Below are positions 17,845 through 25,568 of a stretch of DNA of 45,026 nt, one piece after another. How positions within the stretch are numbered: position 1 is the stretch's first letter; every line of letters starts with the position of its first letter. Source of the DNA: an uncultured Rhodospirillaceae bacterium (lineage in GTDB: Bacteria; Pseudomonadota; Alphaproteobacteria; Rhodospirillales; Rhodospirillaceae); assembly GCA_943787205.1 (NCBI GenBank), contig CALSLN010000018.1:1-45026 (forward strand), read 5' to 3'. The position numbers were made by a program, and so were the translations under genes. The notes under the pieces are model-generated. The model saw only the letters and a program-made list of their open reading frames with translations. It was not told the DNA's origin and did not search any database.

Positions 17845-19422
17845 ATGGCTATAAAAACGACTCCCATATCTGATCACGACCTGGCGCAAACTCTGCGCGG
17901 CATTTTAACGGCGGGTACACTGTCGACGGATGAAGAGACTCGCGCAGCGCTTAGTCACGATCTCTTTTTCTGGGACAATATTATTCTGCCTGCCATGGTC
18001 GTCGCGCCCACATCGTCCGATGAAGTGGCGGCAGTCTTGCGGGTGGCGCAAACTCATGGCCGCTCCGTCTATGTGCGTGGCGGCGGCATGTCCTACACCA
18101 ATGCTTATGGTCCGACTGAAGCGGATAGCATTCTCGTTGATCTCACCCAGCTCAATCGGGTGCGCGAGATTGATGTCACCAATCGCTACATTGTTGTAGA
18201 GACGGGTTGCACCTGGCTCGATGTGGTTGAGGCCTTGCGCCCCCACGACATGGTGGTCGATTTTCCAGCGCCTTTATCAGGCAGCCATTCAACGGTGGGC
18301 GGCGCGATCTCGCAAAATGTTCCCGGTGGCATGCAGGGTGTGCTTGGCCTCGAAGTCGCCATGGCCGATGGCGGGCTGCTTAAGACAGGGGCTTGGAGTT
18401 CCTCCATCAACGACAAGCCCTACTATCGGAACTATGGGCCTGATCTGACGGGCTTGTTCATCGGAGATAATGGCGTCTACGGCATCAAGACGGCGGTGTC
18501 CTTGCACCTCAAGGCCAAGCCGCGCGGCGTGGCCTATGGCTCCTTTGCTTTCGAAACCTATGAAGACATGGCCGAGGCGATGATTGCTCTGTCGCCTATG
18601 GATTTCATTTCTCGGCGCACTGGATTGGACCCCTTCGAGACCGCTAACATTTCCAAGGTAGGTATGGGGGATGCCATCAAGGCGCTGGCCGGTGCCATGG
18701 CAGAAGAAAAAACGCTCTCTGCCGGCATCAGGTCCATCGCCAAAATGGCCGCTGGTGGCACCAATTTCCTTGAAGGCGTCAAATGGTCCCTCCATCTCAA
18801 GACAGAAGGGGCGAGCACCCAGGGCGCCGAAGATGGCTTGGACCTTGCTCGCCAAGAATGCGTCAAAAAAGGTCGGGAACTGCCGCCCATACTGCCGCGT
18901 GCGCGCGATGCGGTGGGCTTCTCAATCCGCAAGTTCCTCGGCAAGGATGGCGAGCGTTGGGTTGCCACCAGTTCTCTGTGGCCTATCAGCCGTGCAGTTG
19001 AGATTGCGACCAAAAGCCAGGCATTCTTCGCCGAGCGTCAGGCAGATATGGAGGCGCTGAACATCGCGCACTCCTACATCACCAATTTCAGCCCCTATTA
19101 CTTTTTGTGCGAGCCCTGCCTTTATTGGCCCGATGCTCTAAGTCGCCTGCATCTCGATAACGTATCTGCGTCTGAGGAAAAGACATTCAAGACCTTCGAG
19201 GCCAATCCCGAAGCCCGCGCCTATGTGCGCCAGATGCGTGCAGACTTGCGAGACTATTATCAAAGCCTCGGGTCTATTCATGTGCAAGTTGGTGGTTACT
19301 ATCACTTCGCCGATGTCATTCAGCCGGAAGCGCACACACTCCTGTCGCGCATCAAAGGCGTAGTCGATCCCACGGGCATTCTCAACACCGGCAAGCTTGA
19401 TGGTTTGTCTGGCTCAACGTAA
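17845..19422 (+). CDS. FAD-linked oxidase (VAO/PCMH fold)
   Basis: A 525-residue flavoprotein. The N-terminal FAD_binding_4 domain (about 50–225) shows VYVRGGGMSYTNAYGPTEAD, a variant of the FAD pyrophosphate-binding loop, then GCTWLDVVEAL and HSTVGGAISQNVPGG, with GDNGVYGI later. The C-terminal cap ends VDPTGILNTGKL, typical of FAD-linked oxidase C-terminal domains as in D-lactate dehydrogenase, GlcD and vanillyl-alcohol oxidase. No His or Cys position for covalent flavin attachment stands out. The substrate is probably a hydroxy acid or alcohol but is not defined by the sequence. No signal peptide is present. It begins 12 bp after tag and is followed by the DUF1330 gene. Confidence 0.85.
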   Translation: MAIKTTPISDHDLAQTLRGILTAGTLSTDEETRAALSHDLFFWDNIILPAMVVAPTSSDEVAAVLRVAQTHGRSVYVRGGGMSYTNAYGPTEADSILVDLTQLNRVREIDVTNRYIVVETGCTWLDVVEALRPHDMVVDFPAPLSGSHSTVGGAISQNVPGGMQGVLGLEVAMADGGLLKTGAWSSSINDKPYYRNYGPDLTGLFIGDNGVYGIKTAVSLHLKAKPRGVAYGSFAFETYEDMAEAMIALSPMDFISRRTGLDPFETANISKVGMGDAIKALAGAMAEEKTLSAGIRSIAKMAAGGTNFLEGVKWSLHLKTEGASTQGAEDGLDLARQECVKKGRELPPILPRARDAVGFSIRKFLGKDGERWVATSSLWPISRAVEIATKSQAFFAERQADMEALNIAHSYITNFSPYYFLCEPCLYWPDALSRLHLDNVSASEEKTFKTFEANPEARAYVRQMRADLRDYYQSLGSIHVQVGGYYHFADVIQPEAHTLLSRIKGVVDPTGILNTGKLDGLSGST

Positions 19423-19458
19423 AGCTTAAGTCGCCCGCCAACATCCTAGGATTTATCC

Positions 19459-19767
19459 ATGCCTGCTTTTCTCATCGCTGATATCGACGTCAAAGACCCG
19501 GACACCTACAACGCCTATCGCGCGGGCAGTCCCGATGTCGTCAATAAATTCGGCGGTCGCTATGTCGCCCTCGGCGGTGAGGTCAAAGTCTTGGAAGGCG
19601 ATTGGCAACCCCGCCGCACGATCATCCTTGAGTTCCCAGATATGGCCGCCATTGACGCTTGGTATGGGTCGCCAGAGTATCAAGAGCTTCAGAAAATTCG
19701 CCTCAAGAGCGCCGACTCCCGCTTGGTTGCCATGGAAACCCTGTCGGAGCCGAGAGACCGGCCGTAG
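19459..19767 (+). CDS. DUF1330 family protein
   Basis: A 102-residue protein matching DUF1330, a ferredoxin-like dimeric alpha/beta barrel fold. The family run is visible as PAFLIADIDVKDPDTYNAY, FGGRYVALGGEVKVLEGDW, RTIILEFPDMAAIDAWY and GSPEYQELQKIRLKSAD. Function is unknown; related folds are small monooxygenases or stress proteins. It lies 36 bp after the FAD-linked oxidase and 16 bp before a small hypothetical gene, all on one strand, so co-transcription is likely. Confidence 0.88.
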   Translation: MPAFLIADIDVKDPDTYNAYRAGSPDVVNKFGGRYVALGGEVKVLEGDWQPRRTIILEFPDMAAIDAWYGSPEYQELQKIRLKSADSRLVAMETLSEPRDRP

Positions 19768-19783
19768 GGGCAGCGCATAGGCT

Positions 19784-20026
19784 ATGGCCCATAAAAATAC
19801 GGTCCTAAAATCCATCAACGCGCAGGGTGAGACCCGTTGCGTGGATATTTTCCAGCGTCCTGATGAAACGTTCGGATTCGAGACCTATCGGCGTGATCCA
19901 GAAGATAGCCGAGGGTGGTTCCCCGATGGTGCATTCGGCGGTCAGGTGTTTGCCACGGAAGGCGACGCTCTTGTTGAGGCGCGTGCCAAAGTGCCGTGGT
20001 TAAACGACGTTATGGCAAACGGCTAA
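19784..20026 (+). CDS. Small conserved-looking hypothetical protein
   Basis: An 80-residue acidic, soluble protein with no signal peptide or membrane segment and no family that I recognise. The centre reads RPDETFGFETYRRDPEDS followed by a Gly/Phe-rich GWFPDGAFGGQVFATEGDA, suggesting a compact beta-rich fold. It sits 16 bp after the DUF1330 gene and ends 9 bp before the convergent Rossmann-fold gene. The tight spacing and the absence of a better frame support it as real. Confidence 0.6.
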   Translation: MAHKNTVLKSINAQGETRCVDIFQRPDETFGFETYRRDPEDSRGWFPDGAFGGQVFATEGDALVEARAKVPWLNDVMANG

Positions 20027-20035
20027 AGCCCTGAG

Positions 20036-20839
20036 TTAGTCCGCTTTCTTGCCGCGCCGTGCATCTTCAAACGCTTGCAAGCCTTCAAAGGCTTTCATCA
20101 TGTCTGCGTTGGACAGTGGCGGTATGGCTGGGTCGTGGGTGTGGAAAATCTTATTGGCGCAGTCCGGGTTATCAACACAAGCGGCGGTCATGGCAGAAAA
20201 ATCAAAGACGTTGGCAGCATGACGAACGGTGCGGTCTTCCGTGAATTCCACGGTGCCTGTTGGTTCGTCGGTTAAAATGATACCCGTTCTGACAATGGTG
20301 TAGGTCAGTCCACTGGCGCGCAGAAAATCTTCGGCGGCCGTTTTGTCGGCGTAGATTTGTTTGAACGACGTGCGCTGCCGTTCGCCTAAGGTGCTCGCGC
20401 TATCGCCTGCACCAACTGTGCCCATAAGAATAAGCTGTTTTACGCCGCCCAATAATGCCGCAGCTGTGATGCCATTGTTGCCGGTGCGGTGAATGGTCAC
20501 GCCTTCCTGGGCGGAGCCAAAGGCCCCTGACCGAGAGATCGAACTGATCACTGCGTCGTAGCTGCCCTCTTTGAACACGCGATGCAGAGAGTCCGCGTCC
20601 AGCACATCACCGACCACATGGGGCACATCGATTTTATCCAGGTCTTTGACGTTGGATGTGGCGCGGACAAAGACAGTCACGTCCTGTCCTTGATCCTTCA
20701 ACGCTTTGACGATCTCGTAGCCAAGCATCCCGGTGCCCCCAAACACTAAGACCTTAGCCTGGGCGCTTTGCACGGTTGTGAAGGACATGGCGGAAAGTGT
20801 GAGGACTAAGACGAGCGTGGAGAACAAGCGTGTGGGCAT
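20036..20839 (-). CDS. NAD(P)-binding Rossmann protein with a predicted signal peptide
   Basis: A 267-residue atypical short-chain dehydrogenase (NmrA/NAD(P)H-binding type). KVLVFGGTGMLGYEIVKAL is the dinucleotide-binding GxxGxxG region. DVTVFVRATSNVKDL, VVGDVLDADSL, KQLILMGTVGAGDS and LTYTIVRTGII follow in family order. There is no classical YxxxK motif, as usual for NmrA-like proteins. Unusually, the first 29 residues (LFSTLVLVLTLSAMSF then SAQA) look like a Sec signal peptide whose cleavage point falls right before the first Rossmann strand. AGGA lies eight bases before the ATG. An exported protein of this fold would meet little NAD(P)H, so a structural or scavenging role is possible. It is convergent with the small hypothetical gene. 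Confidence 0.8.
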   Translation of the reverse strand: MPTRLFSTLVLVLTLSAMSFTTVQSAQAKVLVFGGTGMLGYEIVKALKDQGQDVTVFVRATSNVKDLDKIDVPHVVGDVLDADSLHRVFKEGSYDAVISSISRSGAFGSAQEGVTIHRTGNNGITAAALLGGVKQLILMGTVGAGDSASTLGERQRTSFKQIYADKTAAEDFLRASGLTYTIVRTGIILTDEPTGTVEFTEDRTVRHAANVFDFSAMTAACVDNPDCANKIFHTHDPAIPPLSNADMMKAFEGLQAFEDARRGKKAD

Positions 20840-20963
20840 CTGAATAGTCCTATTTCGAGAAGAGGTGATCCATCATGGTCATCTCTGAAGTGGCGACGCT
20901 ACCCAACATCCCCACCACCGCCATTCGGTGGTCGAAGGACGTGGCCCCACCCGAGCAAGGTTG

Positions 20964-21719
20964 CTAATTGCCAAACACTTTTTGGAGCAACTCCGTCGTC
21001 CGTTTTGCGGGGTTTTCCCGAATGGCCGCCTCTTCGCGCCCTAGGTAGAGGAACACACCGTCGATTGCTTTCTCCAGCACATAGTCGGTTAAGTTCGCTT
21101 GGACATCCGGCGCAAAAGGAATGTTCTTATACTGGCCCATCATCTTGTCGTAAGACGCGAGGACTCCGACACTCGCCAGTTGAGTCTCGACAATCGGTTT
21201 CATGTCGGCTGCCAGAGGCGCAGACATTTTTCTGCGAAAGTACTGCGTCGCTGAATCATTGGGGCCATTCAGAATCATTTTGGCATCATCAATGGTCATC
21301 TGCTCAATCGCGCTGGTGAAATGTCTTTTGGCCTCAGGCACAGCGGCTTCGGCGGCCCGATTGAGGCGCAGCTCCAAATCATCGGCGAGGTTACTCATGC
21401 CGATTTTTGCGAGCATGGATTGCGCTGTTTTCAAAGATCCCGGCAAGGGAATGTGGATGTCTGATGCCGTGTTGAATCCATCAGTGCGGCCAAGCGTATC
21501 AACAACCCGCTCCGAGCCGACGCGAAGGGCCTCGCGCAACCCGTTGGAAATCTCGCCGCCTGTCAGGGTGGATATATCGGACGAGGAGGATGACGTGCTG
21601 TCCAGCCCCTTCAGCAGGTCTTTGCCGCGATCAAAGAAGCTCTGGGCGTTGGCTGTCGTTGCCGCCAGGGTGAAGCAAATCAGCACTCCGGCAAGGCTGA
21701 CGGTACGGGCCTTAATCAT
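20964..21719 (-). CDS. DUF4197 family exported protein
   Basis: A 251-residue protein with an N-terminal signal peptide (LAGVLICFTLAATTANAQ, cleavage after NAQ) and a Ser-rich stretch at about 42–49. The body reads EISNGLREALRVGSERVV, IHIPLPGSLKTAQSML, LNRAAEAAVPEAKRHF and IEQMTIDDAKMILNGP, the DUF4197 pattern, and ends with DYVLEKAIDGVFLYLGREE. Members are periplasmic or envelope proteins of unknown function and are rich in helices. GAGGGA precedes the ATG at normal spacing. It lies between two other exported-protein genes on the same strand. Confidence 0.88.
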   Translation of the reverse strand: MIKARTVSLAGVLICFTLAATTANAQSFFDRGKDLLKGLDSTSSSSSDISTLTGGEISNGLREALRVGSERVVDTLGRTDGFNTASDIHIPLPGSLKTAQSMLAKIGMSNLADDLELRLNRAAEAAVPEAKRHFTSAIEQMTIDDAKMILNGPNDSATQYFRRKMSAPLAADMKPIVETQLASVGVLASYDKMMGQYKNIPFAPDVQANLTDYVLEKAIDGVFLYLGREEAAIRENPAKRTTELLQKVFGN

Positions 21720-21805
21720 GCTGTTGTCCCTCGGTTCATTGAAAAAGAATGCGTGTTTGGAATTCTGTGACAGTATCAGAGAAACACAGCGACGTCTGGC
21801 TAAAG

Positions 21806-22360
21806 CTAATCCGAACCGATCACAGCCGTCAGGATTTCGTTGAGCTCAACGCGGATGCCATTGGGGTCGCGCAAGAACATTTGTTTCGAGGTGCCGCTGC
21901 TCGAGAGGGTTGGGGGTTTAAGGACCTCATACCCACCGGCACGTGCGCGGGCGTAGATCTCATCCATATTCTGTACCAAGTGGATCAGCATGACATCGCC
22001 AAAGGCGTTCGCAATACCGTCGGGGCGGGGCAGCGTTTCCAGGCTGTCATCTTCTAGTCCCATCACGGCCACGTAGGCTCCGTCGCGGGATTTCATGTAG
22101 GTCAGCCGCAAGTGCGAGCCAGCGGGAATGCCCCAGGCGTTATCAGCGTCATAGGGGCCGACGTTGCGCGCCGTCTTGCCTTCCTCGTAGCCAAGAACGT
22201 CTTTGTAAAAGGCAATGGTCGAGTCTGGCTTGGCAACGAAAAAGGCTGCTCGGGTTAAGGTCGCGTAGGCTTCGTCTTGGGCAAAACTTGGAGAGCCCAA
22301 CAGCACGATCATTAATGCCGCGACTGCGGACAGCGTTTTTGTAAAAAACCTTGAGCGCAT
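21806..22360 (-). CDS. VOC-family protein with signal peptide
   Basis: A 184-residue single VOC module. The N-terminus (AVAALMIVLLGSPSFAQ) is a good Sec signal peptide. The VOC pattern is LTRAAFFVAKPDSTIAFYKDVLGYEEG and, at the end, QMFLRDPNGIRVELNEI. The last block carries the usual C-terminal glutamate metal ligand, but the first strand lacks the usual early His. Single VOC modules dimerise to build the metal site. Export is uncommon for this superfamily, and the divergently oriented gene at 23293 is a second exported VOC protein. The region between its 3' end and DUF4197 holds nothing clear. Confidence 0.85.
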   Translation of the reverse strand: MRSRFFTKTLSAVAALMIVLLGSPSFAQDEAYATLTRAAFFVAKPDSTIAFYKDVLGYEEGKTARNVGPYDADNAWGIPAGSHLRLTYMKSRDGAYVAVMGLEDDSLETLPRPDGIANAFGDVMLIHLVQNMDEIYARARAGGYEVLKPPTLSSSGTSKQMFLRDPNGIRVELNEILTAVIGSD

Positions 22361-22421
22361 CGTGAGGAGTCCTAATGGGGTTGGGTTGATCGATCTACCG
22401 GGCAGTAGCGGGCTTTTCGGC

Positions 22422-23192
22422 TCACTGCGCGTTGTACTCAGTCAGCACGTAAGTCTCGCCGCGGAAGGTTTGTTGCACCAGCACGCGATCGCCCTTCATG
22501 GCCCATATTTCCAACGCACCCGTGGAATAGTGGATGGTCGCAAATGTGCCGGCGGGCACGGTGATGGTTTCTTCACCCACTCGGGTCAGGGTGGCGGGTG
22601 TGAGCTTGCCCAGCACGGGGCCGTCGCCCTCTTTCACTGGGCTGATGAAATACGACGTCCGTGGCATGTCTCGCCCACTGACGCCCGGTTGGGTGTCTAC
22701 CGGGTCTTGGACGGAGGCGCTCCAGGCGTTGAGTCCTTCGCCATGGGTGACGATCGCCAAGGCATGAGGCACAAGCACCTCATGCTCGGTCCGTCCAACG
22801 GGCCCCCAGGATGTGGCGTGTAGCGTTTCGCCGTCGACGGTCACACGCAACGAGCCCTTAAAGCCGCTTGGGTACCAGTAGCTGGAAAAGGATTCGATGG
22901 GCCGGAACGCAGGATCAACGCGCATGGTGATGTTGTGTTGTCGGTCATTACTGAACATGTTTTTGGTGACCATCATGGTCCGGCTGCCATCGCCATGGGC
23001 AATCATGCGGAAATATTCCTCGCCGCGCAGGGTCTCGCCGTCTTCTTCGTAAAAACTATGGGTGCCCGTTGCCATGCGAAGAATGTTGGCGTTGCTCTCT
23101 GCGGCGTTCGCGATACTGCTGGCACCCGTGCTCAAACACAGTGCGATCAAAAGGGCTGGGGCAAGGCGATGGACAGAACGACGAGCAAGCAT
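22422..23192 (-). CDS. Exported protein of unknown function, beta-rich
   Basis: A 256-residue protein with a signal peptide (LAPALLIALCLSTGASSIANA). The mature part is rich in short beta strands: HSFYEEDGETLRGEEYFRM, GSRTMMVTKNMF, FRPIESFSSYWYPSGFKGS and VPAGTFATIHYSTG. The pattern of strands with a late VPAGTF.T..Y segment resembles DUF3108/DUF6134-type periplasmic proteins, which share an LolA-like or lipocalin-like shape, but I cannot fix the family. CAGGAGAG is a strong ribosome-binding site five bases before the ATG. It is divergent from the exported VOC gene at 23293 and lies 61 bp upstream of the other. Confidence 0.75.
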   Translation of the reverse strand: MLARRSVHRLAPALLIALCLSTGASSIANAAESNANILRMATGTHSFYEEDGETLRGEEYFRMIAHGDGSRTMMVTKNMFSNDRQHNITMRVDPAFRPIESFSSYWYPSGFKGSLRVTVDGETLHATSWGPVGRTEHEVLVPHALAIVTHGEGLNAWSASVQDPVDTQPGVSGRDMPRTSYFISPVKEGDGPVLGKLTPATLTRVGEETITVPAGTFATIHYSTGALEIWAMKGDRVLVQQTFRGETYVLTEYNAQ

Positions 23193-23292
23193 GGGACTCT
23201 CCTGTGCAAAGGGCTTGTGCGCCGCCGTAGGCGTGCCCTCGTGTTATGGTGTAGGCTGTGACCGACACTCTACAGGCATGAGGAAAAACACG

Positions 23293-23838
23293 ATGGGCAG
23301 ATTGATAACCGCTCTCCTGCTGAGCGTATCCGTGGCTGCGGCAACGCCATCTCTGGCGCAGAACGACGCGACAGAAGACCGATATGTCAGTATCAAGCGG
23401 CCCAACCTGGTGGTCCCTGATTTGGATGCAGCCTTAGAGTTCTACGTGGGTCATCTGGGTTTCGAATTTGCTTATGCGGAAGACAGCGCGGTTAACCCCG
23501 AGTCCAACTTCGCCTATGGGGTGTTTAATTTTGATCCGGCCAAGGCTATACGCCAGGCCACACTCAATACGTCCACCGAAGAACGGGGTTTTGCCCTGAC
23601 TGAAGTGGTTGGCTTAGAAGCCGAGATCAGCCGTACGCCCAGCTTGTCCACACTTGTGGTGCAAACCAAACGCTTTATGGATTTACGCGAAGATCTGATT
23701 GCCGATGGCTACACGGTCACTGATTTCAACGACACCAGCAAAAAGAACCCCAACGGCATGGGTATTCTCGAAATGGGTGTGCTCGATCCGGCGGGCCATC
23801 TCATCGTCGTGTTTCAATACGTGGGTTTGCCAGGGTAA
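23293..23838 (+). CDS. VOC-family protein with signal peptide
   Basis: A 181-residue single VOC module. Start ATG 23293 is chosen because GAGGA at 23280–23284 is eight bases upstream and it begins a clean signal peptide (LITALLLSVSVAAATPSLAQ); ATG 23278 in the same frame is possible. VOC features are IKRPNLVVPDLDAALEFYVGHLGFE and, at the end, GVLDPAGHLIVVFQY. The C-terminal ligand position reads IVVF rather than the usual glutamate, so metal binding is doubtful. The protein is only distantly similar to the other exported VOC protein at 21806. It is divergent from the unknown exported gene and convergent with the RraA-like gene. Confidence 0.84.
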   Translation: MGRLITALLLSVSVAAATPSLAQNDATEDRYVSIKRPNLVVPDLDAALEFYVGHLGFEFAYAEDSAVNPESNFAYGVFNFDPAKAIRQATLNTSTEERGFALTEVVGLEAEISRTPSLSTLVVQTKRFMDLREDLIADGYTVTDFNDTSKKNPNGMGILEMGVLDPAGHLIVVFQYVGLPG

Positions 23839-23875
23839 GCCTGGTCAACATGACGTGGTGCAGATCTGCTGCCAC

Positions 23876-24505
23876 CTATAACTGATCCCGGTTCCCTGAT
23901 TTTGCGAGGATGTCCGCTAAGGGTACCCCGGCCTTAATGCGATCACTGCGGCTTTGCTCTTCGGCCTGCAGGCTTTTCGCTTTGGTTATCACGGCGTCAA
24001 CGTCCTCGCCTGGAATCACCACAACACCATCCGAGTCTCCGCACACAAAATCACCCGGTCGGATCACAATGTCACCGATGATGATGTCTACCCCCGTTTC
24101 ACCGGGCTGTCCCTTGGTCGAACCGCGCAAGGAAAGGCCAGTGGCGAACACCGGGAAACCGGTGGCAACAATGGCGTCGATGTCGCGGATCGCGCCGTTG
24201 GTGACGCAGCCCGCAAGGCCTTTGTACTGACTTGCGAAGGTTGCGTTTTCGCCCCAAACAGCTGTGCGCGCAGGCCCGCCGCAATCAATCACGATGACAC
24301 TGCCAGCGGGCGCCAGGTCGACCGCACGTGTCACCGCCGTGTTGTCGCCTAAGGGGCAGCGCACGGTGAAGGCTGGGCCGACGACTCGAGCGCCAGGCAC
24401 TTGGCTACAAATCGCGGGCGGGAGGTCACACGGTCTCGCGGTGGCTTCCGATAACGTGGCCGCCGGTAAAGACGTCAGTGCATCTAAAATCTCTTCACCA
24501 GTCAT
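23876..24505 (-). CDS. RraA/HMG aldolase-like protein
   Basis: A 209-residue protein of the RraA family, which includes 4-hydroxy-4-methyl-2-oxoglutarate/oxaloacetate aldolases and the RNase E regulator RraA. The family run reads VVGPAFTVRCPLGDN, IVIDCGGPARTAVWGE, GLAGCVTNGAIRDIDAI with Arg107 and Asp108 (substrate and metal contact), then VCGDSDGVVVIPGE. ATG at 24503–24505 is preferred because CAGGAGA lies seven bases upstream; a longer frame to 24604 would read through the inverted repeat. Aldolase activity on pyruvate-type acids is more likely than RNase E control given the context-free location. A dyad at 24559–24604 lies about 54 bp upstream. Confidence 0.85.
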   Translation of the reverse strand: MTGEEILDALTSLPAATLSEATARPCDLPPAICSQVPGARVVGPAFTVRCPLGDNTAVTRAVDLAPAGSVIVIDCGGPARTAVWGENATFASQYKGLAGCVTNGAIRDIDAIVATGFPVFATGLSLRGSTKGQPGETGVDIIIGDIVIRPGDFVCGDSDGVVVIPGEDVDAVITKAKSLQAEEQSRSDRIKAGVPLADILAKSGNRDQL

Positions 24506-24558
24506 TGTGGTCTCCTGGGTTTGAATACATGCGTTCACCTTAAGCTGAATGCTGCTTC

Positions 24559-24604
24559 TTGGTATAGCGTCGGGGGTAGGGGATGACACCGACGCGTATA
24601 CCAA
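24559..24604. repeat. Long inverted repeat upstream of the RraA-like gene
   Basis: The left arm TTGGTATAGCGTCGG (24559–24573) is the reverse complement of CCGACGCGTATACCAA (24589–24604) except for one extra base in the right arm. The arms are separated by 15 bases rich in G. The outer halves together give TTGGTATA...TATACCAA, a symmetric pattern like the TGGT...ACCA operators of GntR-family regulators. It could be an operator, or form a hairpin in the leader of the RraA-like mRNA. No T-run follows on either strand, so it is not an intrinsic terminator. Confidence 0.65.
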
Positions 24605-24644
24605 TCACCCGTAACGAGAGAGGGCAAGCGGCGGGTCGTTCCTG

Positions 24645-24806
24645 TCAAACGAGTGGGTTAGGGCGTAGGCCTTTCGTGAATTTAGGTTTCCGTTTAACGG
24701 CTTTGTCGACGGCCTTCATCCATACTCGTTTGTAAATTTTATAGGCGCTTGAATCCGCACGAGAAAATTTCAGAACCCCGAGGGTGCATGGGCTCGTTCC
24801 CCGCAT
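24645..24806 (-). CDS. Possible small basic protein, 53 residues
   Basis: An ATG at 24804–24806 opens a 53-codon frame ending in TGA at 24645–24647. The product is basic: the middle reads FSRADSSAYKIYKRVWMKAV and then KRKPKFTKGLRPNPLV, with a plausible helix followed by a Lys/Pro tail. No ribosome-binding site is seen before the ATG, which follows an A-rich stretch. The composition looks protein-like rather than random, but I recognise no family. It would be transcribed in the same direction as the flanking GFA and RraA-like genes. It could also be the remnant of a longer gene. Confidence 0.3.
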   Translation of the reverse strand: MRGTSPCTLGVLKFSRADSSAYKIYKRVWMKAVDKAVKRKPKFTKGLRPNPLV

Positions 24807-24845
24807 ATTCGGGTTTTGTTTTTTTAAGGTCCGTGCGTGTTGTTT

Positions 24846-25253
24846 CTACGCGCCGGACTGCTCAACCTTTGGGAGGTCTTCGACGGACCGATACCAATCC
24901 GGTTTGTCGGCCCAGTAGATACACTTTTGCGGTGGCAAGCCTGGTTCCACGTCGAGTCCGCCCGCCGGGATTGTGACGCCCCTCTCTGTCTTGCGGGGCA
25001 CGCGTGAGCCACAGGTTTTACAGAAGCAATTCGTCAGCGTGTTTGTGTCTGGCAATGCGTAGGTGCTGATGCTGTCTTCACCGGACAGCCAGCGAAATCC
25101 AGCACCCTCAACAAACACATTCGAGGCATGGGCGCTGCCTGTTTTCTTGCGACAGCGCGAGCAGAAGCAATAGAGGAAGGTGTGTGGCTTAGCCTCTGTC
25201 TCGTAGGTGACTGTGCCGCAGAGGCAGCTTCCGCGCAGTGTTATTTCGGGCAT
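24846..25253 (-). CDS. GFA/CENP-V-fold zinc-binding protein
   Basis: A 135-residue protein of the GFA family (named after glutathione-dependent formaldehyde-activating enzyme, though most members have unproven function). Zinc ligands are the cysteines of GSCLCGTV near residue 10, YCFCSRCRKKTGS near 29–34, and NCFCKTCGSR near 76–81, giving the usual two zinc sites. ATG 25251–25253 is preferred: GAGGAG lies six bases before it but directly abuts the ATG at 25259. The protein is soluble and likely cytoplasmic. It diverges from the riboswitch-controlled ribH gene. Confidence 0.88.
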   Translation of the reverse strand: MPEITLRGSCLCGTVTYETEAKPHTFLYCFCSRCRKKTGSAHASNVFVEGAGFRWLSGEDSISTYALPDTNTLTNCFCKTCGSRVPRKTERGVTIPAGGLDVEPGLPPQKCIYWADKPDWYRSVEDLPKVEQSGA

Positions 25254-25361
25254 TCCCATCTCCTCGGGGTTTTGTCCACCGTAAGGTCCTCCTCCATAGC
25301 GTATCGACAGGGCGATGGCACAGCGTTAAGGTCCCCGCGCTTCACATGGTGTGAGGCATGT

Positions 25362-25507
25362 TCTCAGGGCGGGGTGCAATTCCCCACCGGCGGTGAGAGT
25401 CTTAAACAGCTTAAGCCCGCGAGCGCTCTTCGCCGTATGTGTGGAGAGGTCAGCAGATTCGGTGAGACTCCGAAGCCGACGGTATAGTCCGGATGGAAGA
25501 GAACGAG
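25362..25507 (+). ncRNA. FMN riboswitch (RFN element)
   Basis: A full RFN aptamer in consensus order: CAGGGCGGGGTGCAATTCCC and CACCGGCGGTGA at the 5' side, GCCCGCGAGCG, the GTCAGCAGATTCGGTGAGA segment, CCGAAGCCGACGGTATAG and the closing TCCGGATGGAAGAGA. It binds FMN in the nascent mRNA and normally switches off riboflavin synthesis or transport genes when FMN is plentiful. It lies about 90 bases upstream of ribH on the same strand, which is its evident target. Confidence 0.97.
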
Positions 25508-25568
25508 CGGATCAGTGCAGCGCCCCAGGGATCGCTCGGGCGTGGCACTGTCGTTTCGTACGCCCTGG
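25504..25568 (+). promoter_or_regulatory. Likely expression platform of the FMN riboswitch
   Basis: Just after the aptamer, CGAGCGGATC (25504–25513) can pair with GATCGCTCG (25530–25538), a nine-pair helix with one bulged G. A competing pairing joins CCAGGG (25525–25530) with CCCTGG (25563–25568). The two share bases, so they could exchange. No T-run follows, which argues for control of translation or Rho access rather than intrinsic termination. The ribH ribosome-binding site AGGAG is at 25588–25592. Confidence 0.45.

Larger units (their letters stand above)
24506..24845. other. Intergenic region between the RraA-like and GFA genes
   Basis: These 340 bases hold no gene of obvious family. 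Two things stand out and are listed separately: a long imperfect palindrome at 24559–24604 and a 53-codon minus-strand ORF at 24645–24806. A short CCCG/CGGG hairpin at 24800–24813 is followed on the plus strand by GTTTTGTTTTTTT-like bases, but its four-pair stem is too weak to call a terminator and no plus-strand gene ends there. Confidence 0.5.

Noticed and set aside
24796..24823. Intrinsic terminator on the plus strand
   Set aside because: The stem is only four pairs (CCCG/CGGG), and no plus-strand gene ends upstream, despite the T-rich run that follows.
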